From positions 62,001 through 126,000 of the forward strand of contig NZ_SSMD01000002.1 of the NCBI RefSeq assembly GCF_004799325.1: a DNA stretch of 64,000 nt. Direction: 5' to 3'. Positions 18,501 to 27,330 of this stretch are shown piece by piece. Source of the DNA: Thalassobius vesicularis (GTDB lineage Bacteria; Pseudomonadota; Alphaproteobacteria; Rhodobacterales; Rhodobacteraceae). Position numbers and translations under genes: made by a program. The notes beneath the pieces are model-generated. The model did not search any database. It had not been told where the DNA came from and saw only the letters and a list, made by a program, of their open reading frames with translations. Numbering within the stretch: position 1 is the stretch's first letter; every line of letters begins with the position of its first letter.

Positions 18501-18525
18501 GCAATTGCTGCAATGCAGCAATTGC
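18501..18525. other. perfect 10-bp hairpin without T tail
   Basis: GCAATTGCTG and CAGCAATTGC are exact inverted arms around a 5-base CAATG loop. It sits 9 bases past the stop of the minus-strand gene at 18534. There is no poly-T on either side, so it could be a Rho-assisted 3' end or a binding site. Confidence 0.6.
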
Positions 18526-18533
18526 CTGCGATC

Positions 18534-18809
18534 TCACTCGGCCGCGCTGCCTTTGGGCATGGCCGGCGGTTTTGACGGGGCGCGGTACTTCTTGGGTTCG
18601 GCGGCATCCACCACCGGCTCGACCTTGGCCTCGGCAATCTCAGGCGCGTCGGCGGCCTTCAGGATCCGCTCGCGGGTCACAAACATCGGGTTCGAAGCAG
18701 TGGCCAGGTGCGTGACGACCTTCATCAGGGTCACCTGCGCCTCCCAGCCATAGGCGGCAAGACGGTACATCGATGTCGACAGTTGATAGGGGTTGAGCAC
18801 ATGGATCAT
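18534..18809 (-). CDS. small helical protein of unknown function
   Basis: A 91-residue protein. Residues 1-55 look amphipathic and helical (YRLAAYGWEAQVTLMKVVTHLA), loosely reminiscent of phasin-type or polyhydroxyalkanoate-granule helices. Residues 56-91 are an Ala/Pro/Lys/Glu-rich tail that is probably disordered. No enzyme motif is visible. An AAAGGACCGATCC leader supports the ATG at 18809. It is monocistronic. Confidence 0.6.
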   Translation of the reverse strand: MIHVLNPYQLSTSMYRLAAYGWEAQVTLMKVVTHLATASNPMFVTRERILKAADAPEIAEAKVEPVVDAAEPKKYRAPSKPPAMPKGSAAE

Positions 18810-18860
18810 CGGATCGGTCCTTTCCGGTTGGGCATCCGGGCTCAGCCTATCGCTGCAAGA

Positions 18861-19013
18861 TCACGCTTGTGCGACGAACCCCGGGGCCTGTGAATTCCGC
18901 GCATCAGCCTGCCAGAGCGCCCCAGCGGCACCGAGTCCTTCCGGCGTCACGCGCTGCAATGCCGTATAGAACGCCGCCAAAACAGGCAGCGCAGGCCGCC
19001 GGACGCGGCCCAT
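18861..19013 (-). CDS. doubtful 50-codon reading frame downstream of folE2
   Basis: In the 234-base gap between folE2 and the gene at 18534, an open frame in phase with folE2, after its stop, begins at ATG 19013 and encodes MGRVRRPALPVLAAFYTALQ and 30 more residues. Composition looks protein-like (helical, Ala/Leu-rich) but no ribosome site is visible. It may be a remnant of a lost gene or chance. I report it mainly to say what the gap holds. Confidence 0.2.
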   Translation of the reverse strand: MGRVRRPALPVLAAFYTALQRVTPEGLGAAGALWQADARNSQAPGFVAQA

Positions 19014-19043
19014 GCCCAAGGAATAAGCGGAGATGACCCTAAG

Positions 19044-20141
<1,098 letters not shown>

Positions 20142-20164
20142 CGCAGGCCCTCTCTGGTTCCTCC

Positions 20165-20193
20165 CGGAAGAGTAACTTAATCACTCTTCCGGC
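20165..20193. promoter_or_regulatory. inverted repeat just upstream of folE2
   Basis: CCGGAAGAGT and ACTCTTCCGG are perfect 10-bp arms separated by 9 A/T-rich bases. The repeat is centred about 38 bases before the folE2 ATG and lacks a T tail, so it fits an operator or leader hairpin better than a terminator for metZ. Confidence 0.5.
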
Positions 20194-20253
20194 AAATTTC
20201 CAATTTCGAAAGGGATTACGCCAAAAACGGCACCCCGGATCACTTTTTTCGGA

Positions 20254-21435
20254 TCAGGCTAGCTCCAACGCCGCCTTCAGGTCCGCGATCAGGTCCTTTT
20301 GCGATTCCAGACCGACCGACAGGCGCACCAGACCGCCCGAGATGCCCAAGATGTCCTTTTGGTCCTGCGGCAGGCGCTGGTGGGTCGTCGTGGCCGGGTG
20401 GGTCACGATGGATTTCGCATCGGCAAAGTTGTTCGAGATGGTGAACACTTTCAGCGCGTTCAGGAAGCGGAAGCACGCCTCTTTCCCGCCCGCGATCTCG
20501 AACGCCACCACGGTGCCGCCGGATTCGCCCTGACGCATCGCAACGGCGTGTTGCGGGTGCGATTGCAGCATCGGATAGCTGACGCGCGACACTTTGGGGT
20601 GCCCTTCCAGCGCCTGCGCCACGGCCAGCGCGCCATCGGCTTGCGCGCGCACGCGCAGGTCCATCGTCTCCAGCGCCTTCAGCTGCACCCAGGCGTGGAA
20701 CGGGCTCATCGCGCCGCCGGTGTGTTTCAGGTAGGTCTCGATCGGTCCGCGGATCAGCTCGCGCGAGCCGACGATCATCCCGCCCAGGCAGCGCCCCTGC
20801 CCGTCCACATGCTTGGTGGTCGACACGATCACCAGATCGGCGCCGCAGGCCTTGGAGTAGCTGAAGATCGGCGTCGCCATCGCGTCATCGACCAGCACCA
20901 GCGCGCCATTGGCATGGGCCAGATCGCAAACGTGTTTCAGATCAATGACTTCCAGCGTCGGGTTCGAGATCGATTCCAGGAACACCAGCGTCGTCTCGGG
21001 CGTAATCGCGGCCTCCCACGCGGCGTTATCGGTGCCATCGACCAGCACGATCTCTACGCCAAAGCGGCCCAGCACGTTTTCCAGCACGTACAGGCACGAA
21101 CCGAACAGAGCCCGGCTGGCCACCACGCGGTCGCCTGCCTTGCTCAGCGCCATGAGCGCGCCGTTGACCGCCGCCATCCCCGAGGCACAGCCGAACGCGT
21201 CCTCATAGCCCAGGATCGCGGCCATGCGGTCTTCGAACATGCGCACGGTCGGGTTGCCATAACGGGCATAGATGAATTCGTCCTCGCCCAGCGCCTCGAA
21301 CCGCGCCTCGGCGGATTCGGCGGTGGGATAGACAAAGCCCTGGGTCAGGAAAATCGCCTCGCTCACCTCGCCATATTGGCTGCGGCGGCTGCCCTCGTGG
21401 ACCAGTTTCGTGCGGATATCCCAATCGTCGCTCAT
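20254..21435 (-). CDS. metZ: O-succinylhomoserine sulfhydrylase
   Basis: Forms homocysteine from O-succinylhomoserine and sulfide in methionine synthesis (PLP enzyme, Cys/Met-metabolism family). It has 393 residues. The start DWDIRTKLVHEGSRRSQYGE, the RYGNPTVRMFEDR motif and GCASGMAAVNGAL precede the PLP lysine in VSTTKHVDGQGRCLGG near residue 205. The HVDGQGR version and FVYPTAESAEARF favour MetZ over cystathionine gamma-synthase. A SAM-II riboswitch and terminator occupy the leader. GAAGGAG lies 7 bases before the ATG. Confidence 0.93.
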   Translation of the reverse strand: MSDDWDIRTKLVHEGSRRSQYGEVSEAIFLTQGFVYPTAESAEARFEALGEDEFIYARYGNPTVRMFEDRMAAILGYEDAFGCASGMAAVNGALMALSKAGDRVVASRALFGSCLYVLENVLGRFGVEIVLVDGTDNAAWEAAITPETTLVFLESISNPTLEVIDLKHVCDLAHANGALVLVDDAMATPIFSYSKACGADLVIVSTTKHVDGQGRCLGGMIVGSRELIRGPIETYLKHTGGAMSPFHAWVQLKALETMDLRVRAQADGALAVAQALEGHPKVSRVSYPMLQSHPQHAVAMRQGESGGTVVAFEIAGGKEACFRFLNALKVFTISNNFADAKSIVTHPATTTHQRLPQDQKDILGISGGLVRLSVGLESQKDLIADLKAALELA

Positions 21436-21470
21436 TGTGCGTCTCCTTCGGCGACCCCTGCGCGGGGCAC

Positions 21471-21505
21471 AAAAAAACTCCCGTTTCGGCCAAGCGAAAG
21501 GGAGC
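21471..21505 (-). terminator. attenuator terminator between SAM-II aptamer and metZ
   Basis: On the minus strand GCTCCCTTTCG pairs with CGAAACGGGAG (one bulged C) around a CTTGGC loop, and TTTTTTT follows. It lies 11 bases after the aptamer and 36 bases before the metZ start, as expected for an expression platform that stops transcription. Confidence 0.8.
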
Positions 21506-21515
21506 TTTCGTCTGA

Positions 21516-21571
21516 CCTCTTTAGCGGCATGTTTAACGTGGCCCGCAATCCGGTAAACAAATCGCCACGGG
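21516..21571 (-). ncRNA. SAM-II riboswitch aptamer controlling metZ
   Basis: The minus-strand RNA contains CCCGTGGCGATTTG, an internal loop with ATTGCGGG, then CCACGTTAAACA and the 3' GCTAAAGAGG. P1 is CGUGGC pairing with GCCACG. The 3' GCUAAAG segment is the conserved pseudoknot strand of SAM-II, and the GAUUUG..UUGC..GCUAAA skeleton follows the known metX/metA aptamers of alphaproteobacteria. It should shut off metZ when S-adenosylmethionine is abundant. Boundaries are by eye. Confidence 0.9.
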
Positions 21572-21691
21572 CGCCCAAATACGCCCCCGCCCGCAACGCG
21601 TCAATCGTTACGTTCCCTTTACCATGTTTTCACACCCGCTTTGCACGCTCAGGGCAGATTGCGCCCACAGACACAGCAGAGGGTCAGGGGA

Positions 21692-22432
21692 ATGCCGCTG
21701 CTTCGGATCAATGCCACGGATCGCGGGCTGGCACTGCATGGCAGCGCCCAGCCGCTCTGGCCCACACTGAACGCCCGCGTGCTTGCGGGCGACGGGCCGA
21801 TCGTCATCATGGTGCACGGGTTCCGCTTTGCCCCCGGCGCGGGCGCGGACTGCCCGCATGTCCACATCCTGTCCACCCGCGACGAGCCCACCCATTGGAA
21901 GGCCCTGTCCTGGCCCCGCGCCCTTGGGTTTGTCGACGGTGACAGCCCCGGTCTGGGAATCGCGCTGGGATGGTCCGCGATGGGCAGCCTCTGGCAGGCG
22001 TTCCAATGCGCGCAGGACACTGGCGCGCTATTGGCCCAACTGCTGGACCACCTGCGCCAACTGGCCCCGCACCGTCCGATCCACGCCATCGGCCACTCGA
22101 TGGGCGCGCGCGTCATCCTGACCGCCCTGCACCACGCCCGCCCCGGCAGCCTGAACCGCGCCCTGCTGCTGGCCCCGGCCGAGTTCCAATCCGCCGCCGC
22201 CGAGGCCCTCAACAGCCCCGCCGGCCGCACGGTCGAGGTGTTCTCAATCACCAGCGGTGAAAACGACCTCTACGATTTCGCCCTCGAACGGCTGATCGCC
22301 CCGCCCGTCCCCGGCGACCGCACGATGGGCGCCTGCCCACCCCGCACCGCCAATCTGGTGACGCTGCAACTGGACGACCCAAACGTGCTCGATCTGCTTT
22401 CTACCCGCGGCCTGCCCGTCGCGCCCCCGTAG
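21692..22432 (+). pseudogene. alpha/beta hydrolase interrupted by an in-frame TAG
   Basis: An alpha/beta-hydrolase fold of 246 residues up to the stop. The oxyanion strand IVIMVHGFRF is near residue 54, the nucleophile is in AIGHSMGARV near residue 146, an acid is plausible in SGENDLYDF, and the His region is near the end. I start at ATG 21692, where homology-like sequence begins (MPLLRINATDRGLALHG). The stop at 22430-22432 looks premature. The same frame stays open for 66 more codons to TAA 22631 and reads RRVCHWSAYLRPGVFNLYRA and onward, strongly protein-like. The product may be truncated, read through or non-functional. Confidence 0.7.
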
Positions 22433-22633
22433 CGCCGCGTCTGCCACTGGTCCGCCTACCTGCGCCCCGGCGTATTCAACCTCTACCGCGCGCTCTTGTT
22501 CCAACCCCAGCGCCACCCGCTCCCGGCCCTGCGCGCCGCCCTGCCCGACCAGACGCAGCCCCGCTGGTCACGCCTCAGGATCCTGCCCCGCCCCCGTGCC
22601 CCCTTGCCTTTCGCCCGCAAAGCCGCATCTTAA
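22433..22633 (+). pseudogene. orphaned C-terminal coding stretch of the alpha/beta hydrolase
   Basis: In frame with the upstream hydrolase after its TAG, 66 sense codons run to TAA 22631. The translation is RRVCHWSAYLRPGVFNLYRA, then LPALRAALPDQTQPRWSRL and a basic tail. It has no start codon or ribosome site of its own and ends 25 bases before the GST gene. A single C-to-T change at a CAG codon would explain the break. Confidence 0.65.
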
Positions 22634-22658
22634 CGCCCGGAGTGAACCCGGAGCGACC

Positions 22659-23372
22659 ATGACCCCCATCGACCTGTACTACTGGCCCACGCCCAACGGC
22701 TGGAAAATCTCGATCGCCCTCGAAGAGATGGGCCTGCCCTACACCCTGCACCTGATCAACATCGGCAAGGGTGACCAGTTCGCGCCCGAGTTCCTGAAAC
22801 TCTCGCCCAACAACCGGATGCCCGCGATCATCGACCATGACGGCCCCGACGGCGCCCCGATCTCGATCTTCGAATCCGGCGCGATCCTGCAATACCTCGC
22901 CCGCAAAACCGGCCAGTTCTACGGCAAGACCGAGCGCGACCGCATCGCCGTCGACCAATGGCTGATGTGGCAGATGGGCGGCGTCGGCCCGATGGCCGGT
23001 CAGGCCCACCACTTCCTCAAATACGCCCCCTCGATGGAGCCCCCCAACGACCTGCCCTACGCCAAGGACCGCTACCGCAACGAGGTCTCGCGCCTCTACC
23101 GCGTCCTCGACACCCAACTGGGCAAACACCGCTACGTGGCGGGCGATTTCTACTCCATCGCCGACATGGCGCTCTGGGGCTGGGTCTCGCTGTGGGAAGG
23201 CCAGCAACAAACGCTGGACGACAAACCCAACCTCAAACGCTGGCTGGACGAACTGTCGGCCCGCCCCGCCGTCCAACGCGGCCGCGCCCTCGCCGCCGAC
23301 CTGCGCGAGCGCAAGCGCGAAACCGGCGAAGAACGCGAAGCCCAGAAAGTCCTCTTCGGCCAAAAAGGCTGA
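22659..23372 (+). CDS. glutathione S-transferase (YghU/Ure2p-like nu class)
   Basis: A 237-residue cytosolic GST. The N-terminal thioredoxin-like domain (IDLYYWPTPNGWKISIALEE, NRMPAIIDHDG, FESGAILQYLARK) contains the Pro of the cis-Pro loop and the Glu-Ser glutathione site. A helical C-terminal domain follows (VDQWLMWQMGGVGPMAG, YVAGDFYSIADMALWGW). The TPNGWK start is typical of bacterial nu-class enzymes with disulfide-reductase activity. I start at ATG 22659 (CGGAG upstream). Confidence 0.88.
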   Translation: MTPIDLYYWPTPNGWKISIALEEMGLPYTLHLINIGKGDQFAPEFLKLSPNNRMPAIIDHDGPDGAPISIFESGAILQYLARKTGQFYGKTERDRIAVDQWLMWQMGGVGPMAGQAHHFLKYAPSMEPPNDLPYAKDRYRNEVSRLYRVLDTQLGKHRYVAGDFYSIADMALWGWVSLWEGQQQTLDDKPNLKRWLDELSARPAVQRGRALAADLRERKRETGEEREAQKVLFGQKG

Positions 23373-23375
23373 CCC

Positions 23376-23440
23376 GGCTTCTTTCTGAACCAAATACTCC
23401 GGGGGTGAATGGCCGCAGGCCAGAGGGGGCAGCGCCCCCT
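23376..23440 (-). repeat. dispersed intergenic repeat, long form, copy 3
   Basis: Read on the minus strand: AGGGGGCGCTGCCCCC, the hairpin TGGCC-TGC-GGCCA, then CACCCCCGGAGTATTTGG and TTCAGAAAGAAGCC. Unlike copies 1 and 2 it is oriented with its A/T end toward the preceding gene (GST stop 3 bases away), so orientation relative to genes is not fixed. Confidence 0.8.
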
Positions 23441-23479
23441 CCCCCTTGACAGCCCGCGCCGCCCGCCTCATGCAGCGCC

Positions 23480-24145
23480 ATGTCCCAGAAATCCCCCTAT
23501 CAAGCCCCCGATTTCTACGCCCGCGCCATCGCGCAGGGGCGGCACCGGGATATTGTCGGCGGACGCTGGGATGAAACCGGGCGTGCGCAGATGGCGCTCT
23601 TGCTCGACGCGGGCTTGCAACCGCATCACCACCTGCTCGACATTGGTGCGGGCTCGCTGCGGCTGGGCTGCAAGGCCGTGCCCTATCTCGATCCGGGCCA
23701 TTACTGGGCCACCGATCCGTCGCGCGACATGATGTTGACCGGCCGCACCCACGAGCTTCCCGATCCTGACCGCCTCGACCCCGCCCATCTGGTCCAGGAT
23801 GAAACCTTCGCCTTCCCCGGCATTCCCGACACGATCACCCATGCGCTGGCCTTTGCGGTGTTTCCGCACCTGACCCTGCCGCATCTGCGCTTGGCCCTAG
23901 AAAACCTGCGCCGCTTTCCCGCGCTACAGGTCTTTCTGTTCACCGTCTTTCTGGCCCCGCAGGACGAGGCCGCGCGCCCCTACCGTCAGCCCGACGGCGT
24001 GGTCACGCACCCGGCCAAGGCACCCTTCCATGTGCTGGAAACCGAGCTTCAAGCTCTGGCCACCGAAACCGGCTGGAGCCTGACCCGCGACGCACGGATG
24101 CTGCCGCGTGGCCAAGTCCTGTACGCCGCGCGGCGTCAGCCCTGA
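23480..24145 (+). CDS. class I SAM-dependent methyltransferase
   Basis: A 221-residue protein with methyltransferase motif I in HHLLDIGAGSLRLG (about residues 51-64), an acidic motif II in YWATDPSRDM and a motif-IV-like region in HALAFAVFPHL. Near the N-terminus RDIVGGRWDETGRAQMALLL resembles small-molecule methyltransferases. The substrate cannot be assigned. The C-terminus overlaps convergently with yciB by 10 bases. Confidence 0.78.
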   Translation: MSQKSPYQAPDFYARAIAQGRHRDIVGGRWDETGRAQMALLLDAGLQPHHHLLDIGAGSLRLGCKAVPYLDPGHYWATDPSRDMMLTGRTHELPDPDRLDPAHLVQDETFAFPGIPDTITHALAFAVFPHLTLPHLRLALENLRRFPALQVFLFTVFLAPQDEAARPYRQPDGVVTHPAKAPFHVLETELQALATETGWSLTRDARMLPRGQVLYAARRQP

Positions 24146-24738
24146 TCCTTTTCGATCCCGTATTTCTTGAACACGGCCCCTTGGGTCATGAAGAACAGGA
24201 AAATCGCCGCCGTCAGGCCGAAGGTCTTGAAATAGACCCAGGTTTCAGTGGTTTGCGTGCGCCAGATCACCTCGTTCAGCACCGCCAGGCCAAAGAAGAA
24301 CGCGCACAACCGGCGCGTCAGGATCATCCAGCCCTCGGGCTGCAACGGCAAGGTCGCCTCCATCAGCCCTTGCAGATAGCTTTCGCCACGCAGCAGCCCC
24401 ACGCCCAGCGCGCCGCCGAACAGCAGGTAGATCAGCGTCGGCTTGATCTTGAAGAACCGCTCGTCATTCAGCCACACCGACAGCCCGCCGAAGATCACCA
24501 CCAGCACCAGCGTGATCACCTGCATCTTCGAGACATGCCCCGACAGCTTCCATAGCAACCCGGTCGAGATCAGCATCAGCGGGATGAACCCCGCCGTCAC
24601 CAGGATAAAGCCCTGATACTCGGTGCCGCCGATGGTGAACACGCGGTCCTTCAGCAGCAGGTAGGCTGCAAAGAACACCACGATCGGCCCCAGCTCCAAC
24701 GCGGTTTTCAGCTTCGGGTCGATTGTCTTGCCGGCCAT
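24136..24738 (-). CDS. yciB: YciB/IspZ inner-membrane protein (septation/membrane integrity)
   Basis: A 200-residue protein with about five to six transmembrane helices, starting MAGKTIDPKLKTALELGPIV. It has the family pattern LELGPIVVFF near residue 14, KPTLIYLLFGGALGVGLLRG and a C-terminal TETWVYFKTFGLTAAIFLF. YciB helps cell-envelope synthesis and septation. The start is ATG 24738 with GGGAGG 8 bases upstream. The upstream DMT gene ends 5 bases before this start, so the two are probably co-transcribed. Confidence 0.9.
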   Translation of the reverse strand: MAGKTIDPKLKTALELGPIVVFFAAYLLLKDRVFTIGGTEYQGFILVTAGFIPLMLISTGLLWKLSGHVSKMQVITLVLVVIFGGLSVWLNDERFFKIKPTLIYLLFGGALGVGLLRGESYLQGLMEATLPLQPEGWMILTRRLCAFFFGLAVLNEVIWRTQTTETWVYFKTFGLTAAIFLFFMTQGAVFKKYGIEKDQG

Positions 24739-24742
24739 ACGC

Positions 24743-25645
24743 TCAGCCTCCCATTTCCACAATGACTGCCCCCGCCGCGATCAAGGCCATCAGACCCAGC
24801 CGGCGCGGACCCACAGTTTCCTTCAGAAACACCCATCCGATCAAGGCCGCAAACACGGTCGAGGTCTCGCGCAGGACCGCCGCCTCGCCCACCTTGTCCA
24901 GCCGCGTCGCCAGCATCACCGCGCCAAAGCTGAAGAACGCCACGATCGCGCCAGAAAACCCGCGCAGCATCAGCGGCCCCATCTCGGGACGAACGGCCAG
25001 CGATCGCCAGCGCAAGGCCGCCACGAACGGCATCACCAGCCCGTCGATCATGAAGAACCACGCCAGAAAGGTGAACGGATCGGCCGTCGCCCGGATGCCG
25101 TAAGCGTCATAGGTCGTATAGGCGGCGACCATGCAGCCGGTCATCACCGCAAACCCCATCGCGGCCCCCAACTGGCCCCGGTTGTCATGCAATTTCAGAT
25201 AGTTGTACAGCGCCAGCCCGAAGATCCCGCACAGCAGCACGGCCACGCCCAGCCATTGCAGCGGGGCAAACACCTCTCCGAACAGCAGGTAGGCGCCGAT
25301 CACCGTAAAGAACGGCCCCATGCCGCGCACCACCGGGTAAACCACCGTGTAAGAGCCGCGCGTATAGGCCATCGCCTGCAGGGTCTTATAGACGATGTGG
25401 ATCACCCAGGCGGTCGCGAAGATCGGCCACATATGCGGCTCGGGCCAAGGCACCACGAACAGCGCGAACGGAGCGGCAATCGTCGCATAAAACGCATCGA
25501 TCACCCCGCGCGTCAGCCACGGATCGTGCCGCCCCTTTTGCAGCGCCCCGAACACCGCGTGCAGGATCGCCGCCAGCAGCGCCAGCACCAAGGCCAGATC
25601 ATGGCCCGCCTCCGTCCCCTCAAGCGAGGTCAGCCAGGCGCTCAT
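24743..25645 (-). CDS. EamA/DMT-family transporter
   Basis: A 300-residue protein with about ten helices in two EamA repeats (LALVLALLAAILHAVFGALQ at the start, the second half from about residue 150). The loop RGSYTVVYPVVRGMGPFFTV is typical of DMT carriers. It overlaps the preceding gene by 4 bases (ATGA) and ends 5 bases before the yciB start, forming a three-gene minus-strand unit. Confidence 0.85.
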   Translation of the reverse strand: MSAWLTSLEGTEAGHDLALVLALLAAILHAVFGALQKGRHDPWLTRGVIDAFYATIAAPFALFVVPWPEPHMWPIFATAWVIHIVYKTLQAMAYTRGSYTVVYPVVRGMGPFFTVIGAYLLFGEVFAPLQWLGVAVLLCGIFGLALYNYLKLHDNRGQLGAAMGFAVMTGCMVAAYTTYDAYGIRATADPFTFLAWFFMIDGLVMPFVAALRWRSLAVRPEMGPLMLRGFSGAIVAFFSFGAVMLATRLDKVGEAAVLRETSTVFAALIGWVFLKETVGPRRLGLMALIAAGAVIVEMGG

Positions 25646-26076
25646 ATCATCCGGGGTTCGGCCAGCCCGATCAGCGCGGCCAGTTGGTCCTGCGCCTGCT
25701 CGGCCAGATCAATCTGGGTGCCATCCGACAGGCGCACCACTTCGCCGCCGATCGGGTCCATCGCGTAGGCCTCGACCAGCACGGTTTCGACGCTTTCCAG
25801 CACGAAATCCGTCCGGTGCGCCGGGGTCAGGCACAGATGCGCCACGCGGGGCAGCGCGTCGTCGATGTGCGAATCCCACAGGATTCGCCCCATGCCGACG
25901 ACGTCCTCGCCCTCGGTCACGACGCATTCGGCACAGACGACACGGCCATCCGGCCAGTCGCCCTCGTCGCCGTCATAATCGACCCGAGCCCATTGCATCA
26001 GGTCGTCCATGTCGTTGAAAAGGCTGCTGTTATCCCATTCAGCTTGGGATTTCAGCGTCTCATGGATCTCAAGCAT
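25642..26076 (-). CDS. conserved-looking acidic protein, function unknown
   Basis: The 144-residue protein starts at the internal ATG 26076 (MLEIHETLKSQAEWDNSSLF). Earlier in-frame Met codons add a basic stretch of different composition and are unlikely. It is acidic, with two Cys in RVVCAECVVTEGEDV and a strand-rich middle (VAHLCLTPAHRTDFVLES). It ends in DLAEQAQDQLAALIGLAEP. I see no catalytic signature. Its stop overlaps the DMT start (ATGA), which supports real translation. Confidence 0.6.
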   Translation of the reverse strand: MLEIHETLKSQAEWDNSSLFNDMDDLMQWARVDYDGDEGDWPDGRVVCAECVVTEGEDVVGMGRILWDSHIDDALPRVAHLCLTPAHRTDFVLESVETVLVEAYAMDPIGGEVVRLSDGTQIDLAEQAQDQLAALIGLAEPRMI

Positions 26077-26259
26077 CTCGGCGGCCCGCGTCTTCAACTG
26101 GCATCGGATGCGACAGCCAGAGTTCCCATTCCAGTCACGAGCCAGCCCCTGAAAACAGGGCCAATCCCGCGCGTTTCCGGGATTTGTGACTCGCACCGGA
26201 TGGATTCACAAGCAGACTCTTGTGGAAAAGCTGTGGGTAACCCGGACCGATGCGCCGGA

Positions 26260-27270
26260 TCAGTCGCCCAGACCGGTCAGCGCGCGGGCGAACTCCTCGG
26301 GGTCGAAGGGGGCCAGGTCGTCGATCTGTTCGCCCACGCCGATGGCATGGATCGGCAGGCCGAACTTGTCGGCCAGCGCCACCAGCACGCCGCCCTTGGC
26401 GGTGCCGTCCAGTTTCGTCATCACCAGACCCGAGACATCGGCCAGTTTCTGGAACGTCTCGACCTGGCTCAGCGCGTTCTGCCCGGTCGTCGCGTCCAGC
26501 ACCAGCAAGGTGTTATGCGGCGCGGTCTCGTCCTTCTTGCGGATGACGCGGACGATCTTTGCCAGCTCCTCCATCAGGTCCTTGCGGTTCTGCAGGCGGC
26601 CAGCGGTGTCGATCATCAGCAGGTCCGCGCCATCGGCCTCGGCGCGGGTCATCGCGTCAAAGGCCAGGCTGGCGGGGTCGCTGCCCTCGGGCGCGGTCAG
26701 CACCGGCACGCCGGCACGCTCGCCCCAGACCTGCAGCTGCTCGACAGCCGCCGCACGGAACGTATCGCCCGCCGCGATCACCACCTTCTTGCCCGCGCCC
26801 TTGAACTGGCTGGCCAGCTTGCCGATCGTCGTCGTCTTGCCCGAGCCGTTCACACCCACCACCAGCACGACCTGCGGCTTTTTGGGAAACAGCGGCAGCG
26901 GCTTGGCGACCGGCTCCATGATGCGGGTGATTTCGTCGGCCAGCAGGGTCTTGATCTCGGTCGTCGACAGTTTCTTGCCGAACCGCCCCTCGGCGATGTT
27001 CGCCGTCACCCGCAGCGCCGTGTCCACGCCCATGTCCGAGGCGATCAGCAACTCCTCCAGGCTTTCCAGCATGTCGTCGTCCAACGTGCGACGCACCACC
27101 GTGGCATCCGGGCGCCCGATCAGACGGCCCAGTAGACCCGGCTTTGCCTCTTCCGCCGCAGGGGCCGCGGTCTCGGTCACGCCGCCATCATCGACAATCG
27201 CATCCAGCCCTTCCTCGAGTTTCGACGAAGAGCGCGTCAGGCGTTGTTTGAGCTTGCCGAAAAAGGACAT
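26260..27270 (-). CDS. ftsY: signal recognition particle receptor FtsY
   Basis: SRP receptor GTPase that docks ribosome-nascent chains at the inner membrane, 336 residues. A short acidic A domain (about 1-50) is followed by the NG domain with G1 VNGSGKTTTIGKLA, the I-box DTFRAAAVEQLQVW, G3 DTAGRLQNRKDLMEEL, G4 TKLDGTAKGG and the closing GVGEQIDDLAPFDPEEF. I choose ATG 27270 (MSFFGKLKQRLTRSS, GGAGG upstream), which preserves the membrane-targeting basic N-terminus. Confidence 0.96.
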   Translation of the reverse strand: MSFFGKLKQRLTRSSSKLEEGLDAIVDDGGVTETAAPAAEEAKPGLLGRLIGRPDATVVRRTLDDDMLESLEELLIASDMGVDTALRVTANIAEGRFGKKLSTTEIKTLLADEITRIMEPVAKPLPLFPKKPQVVLVVGVNGSGKTTTIGKLASQFKGAGKKVVIAAGDTFRAAAVEQLQVWGERAGVPVLTAPEGSDPASLAFDAMTRAEADGADLLMIDTAGRLQNRKDLMEELAKIVRVIRKKDETAPHNTLLVLDATTGQNALSQVETFQKLADVSGLVMTKLDGTAKGGVLVALADKFGLPIHAIGVGEQIDDLAPFDPEEFARALTGLGD

Positions 27271-27330
27271 GGGGGCCTCCGCAGGGTATTCCCTTTCCAC
27301 CTAAACAACCTGCCCCCGTAATGGAAGCCC

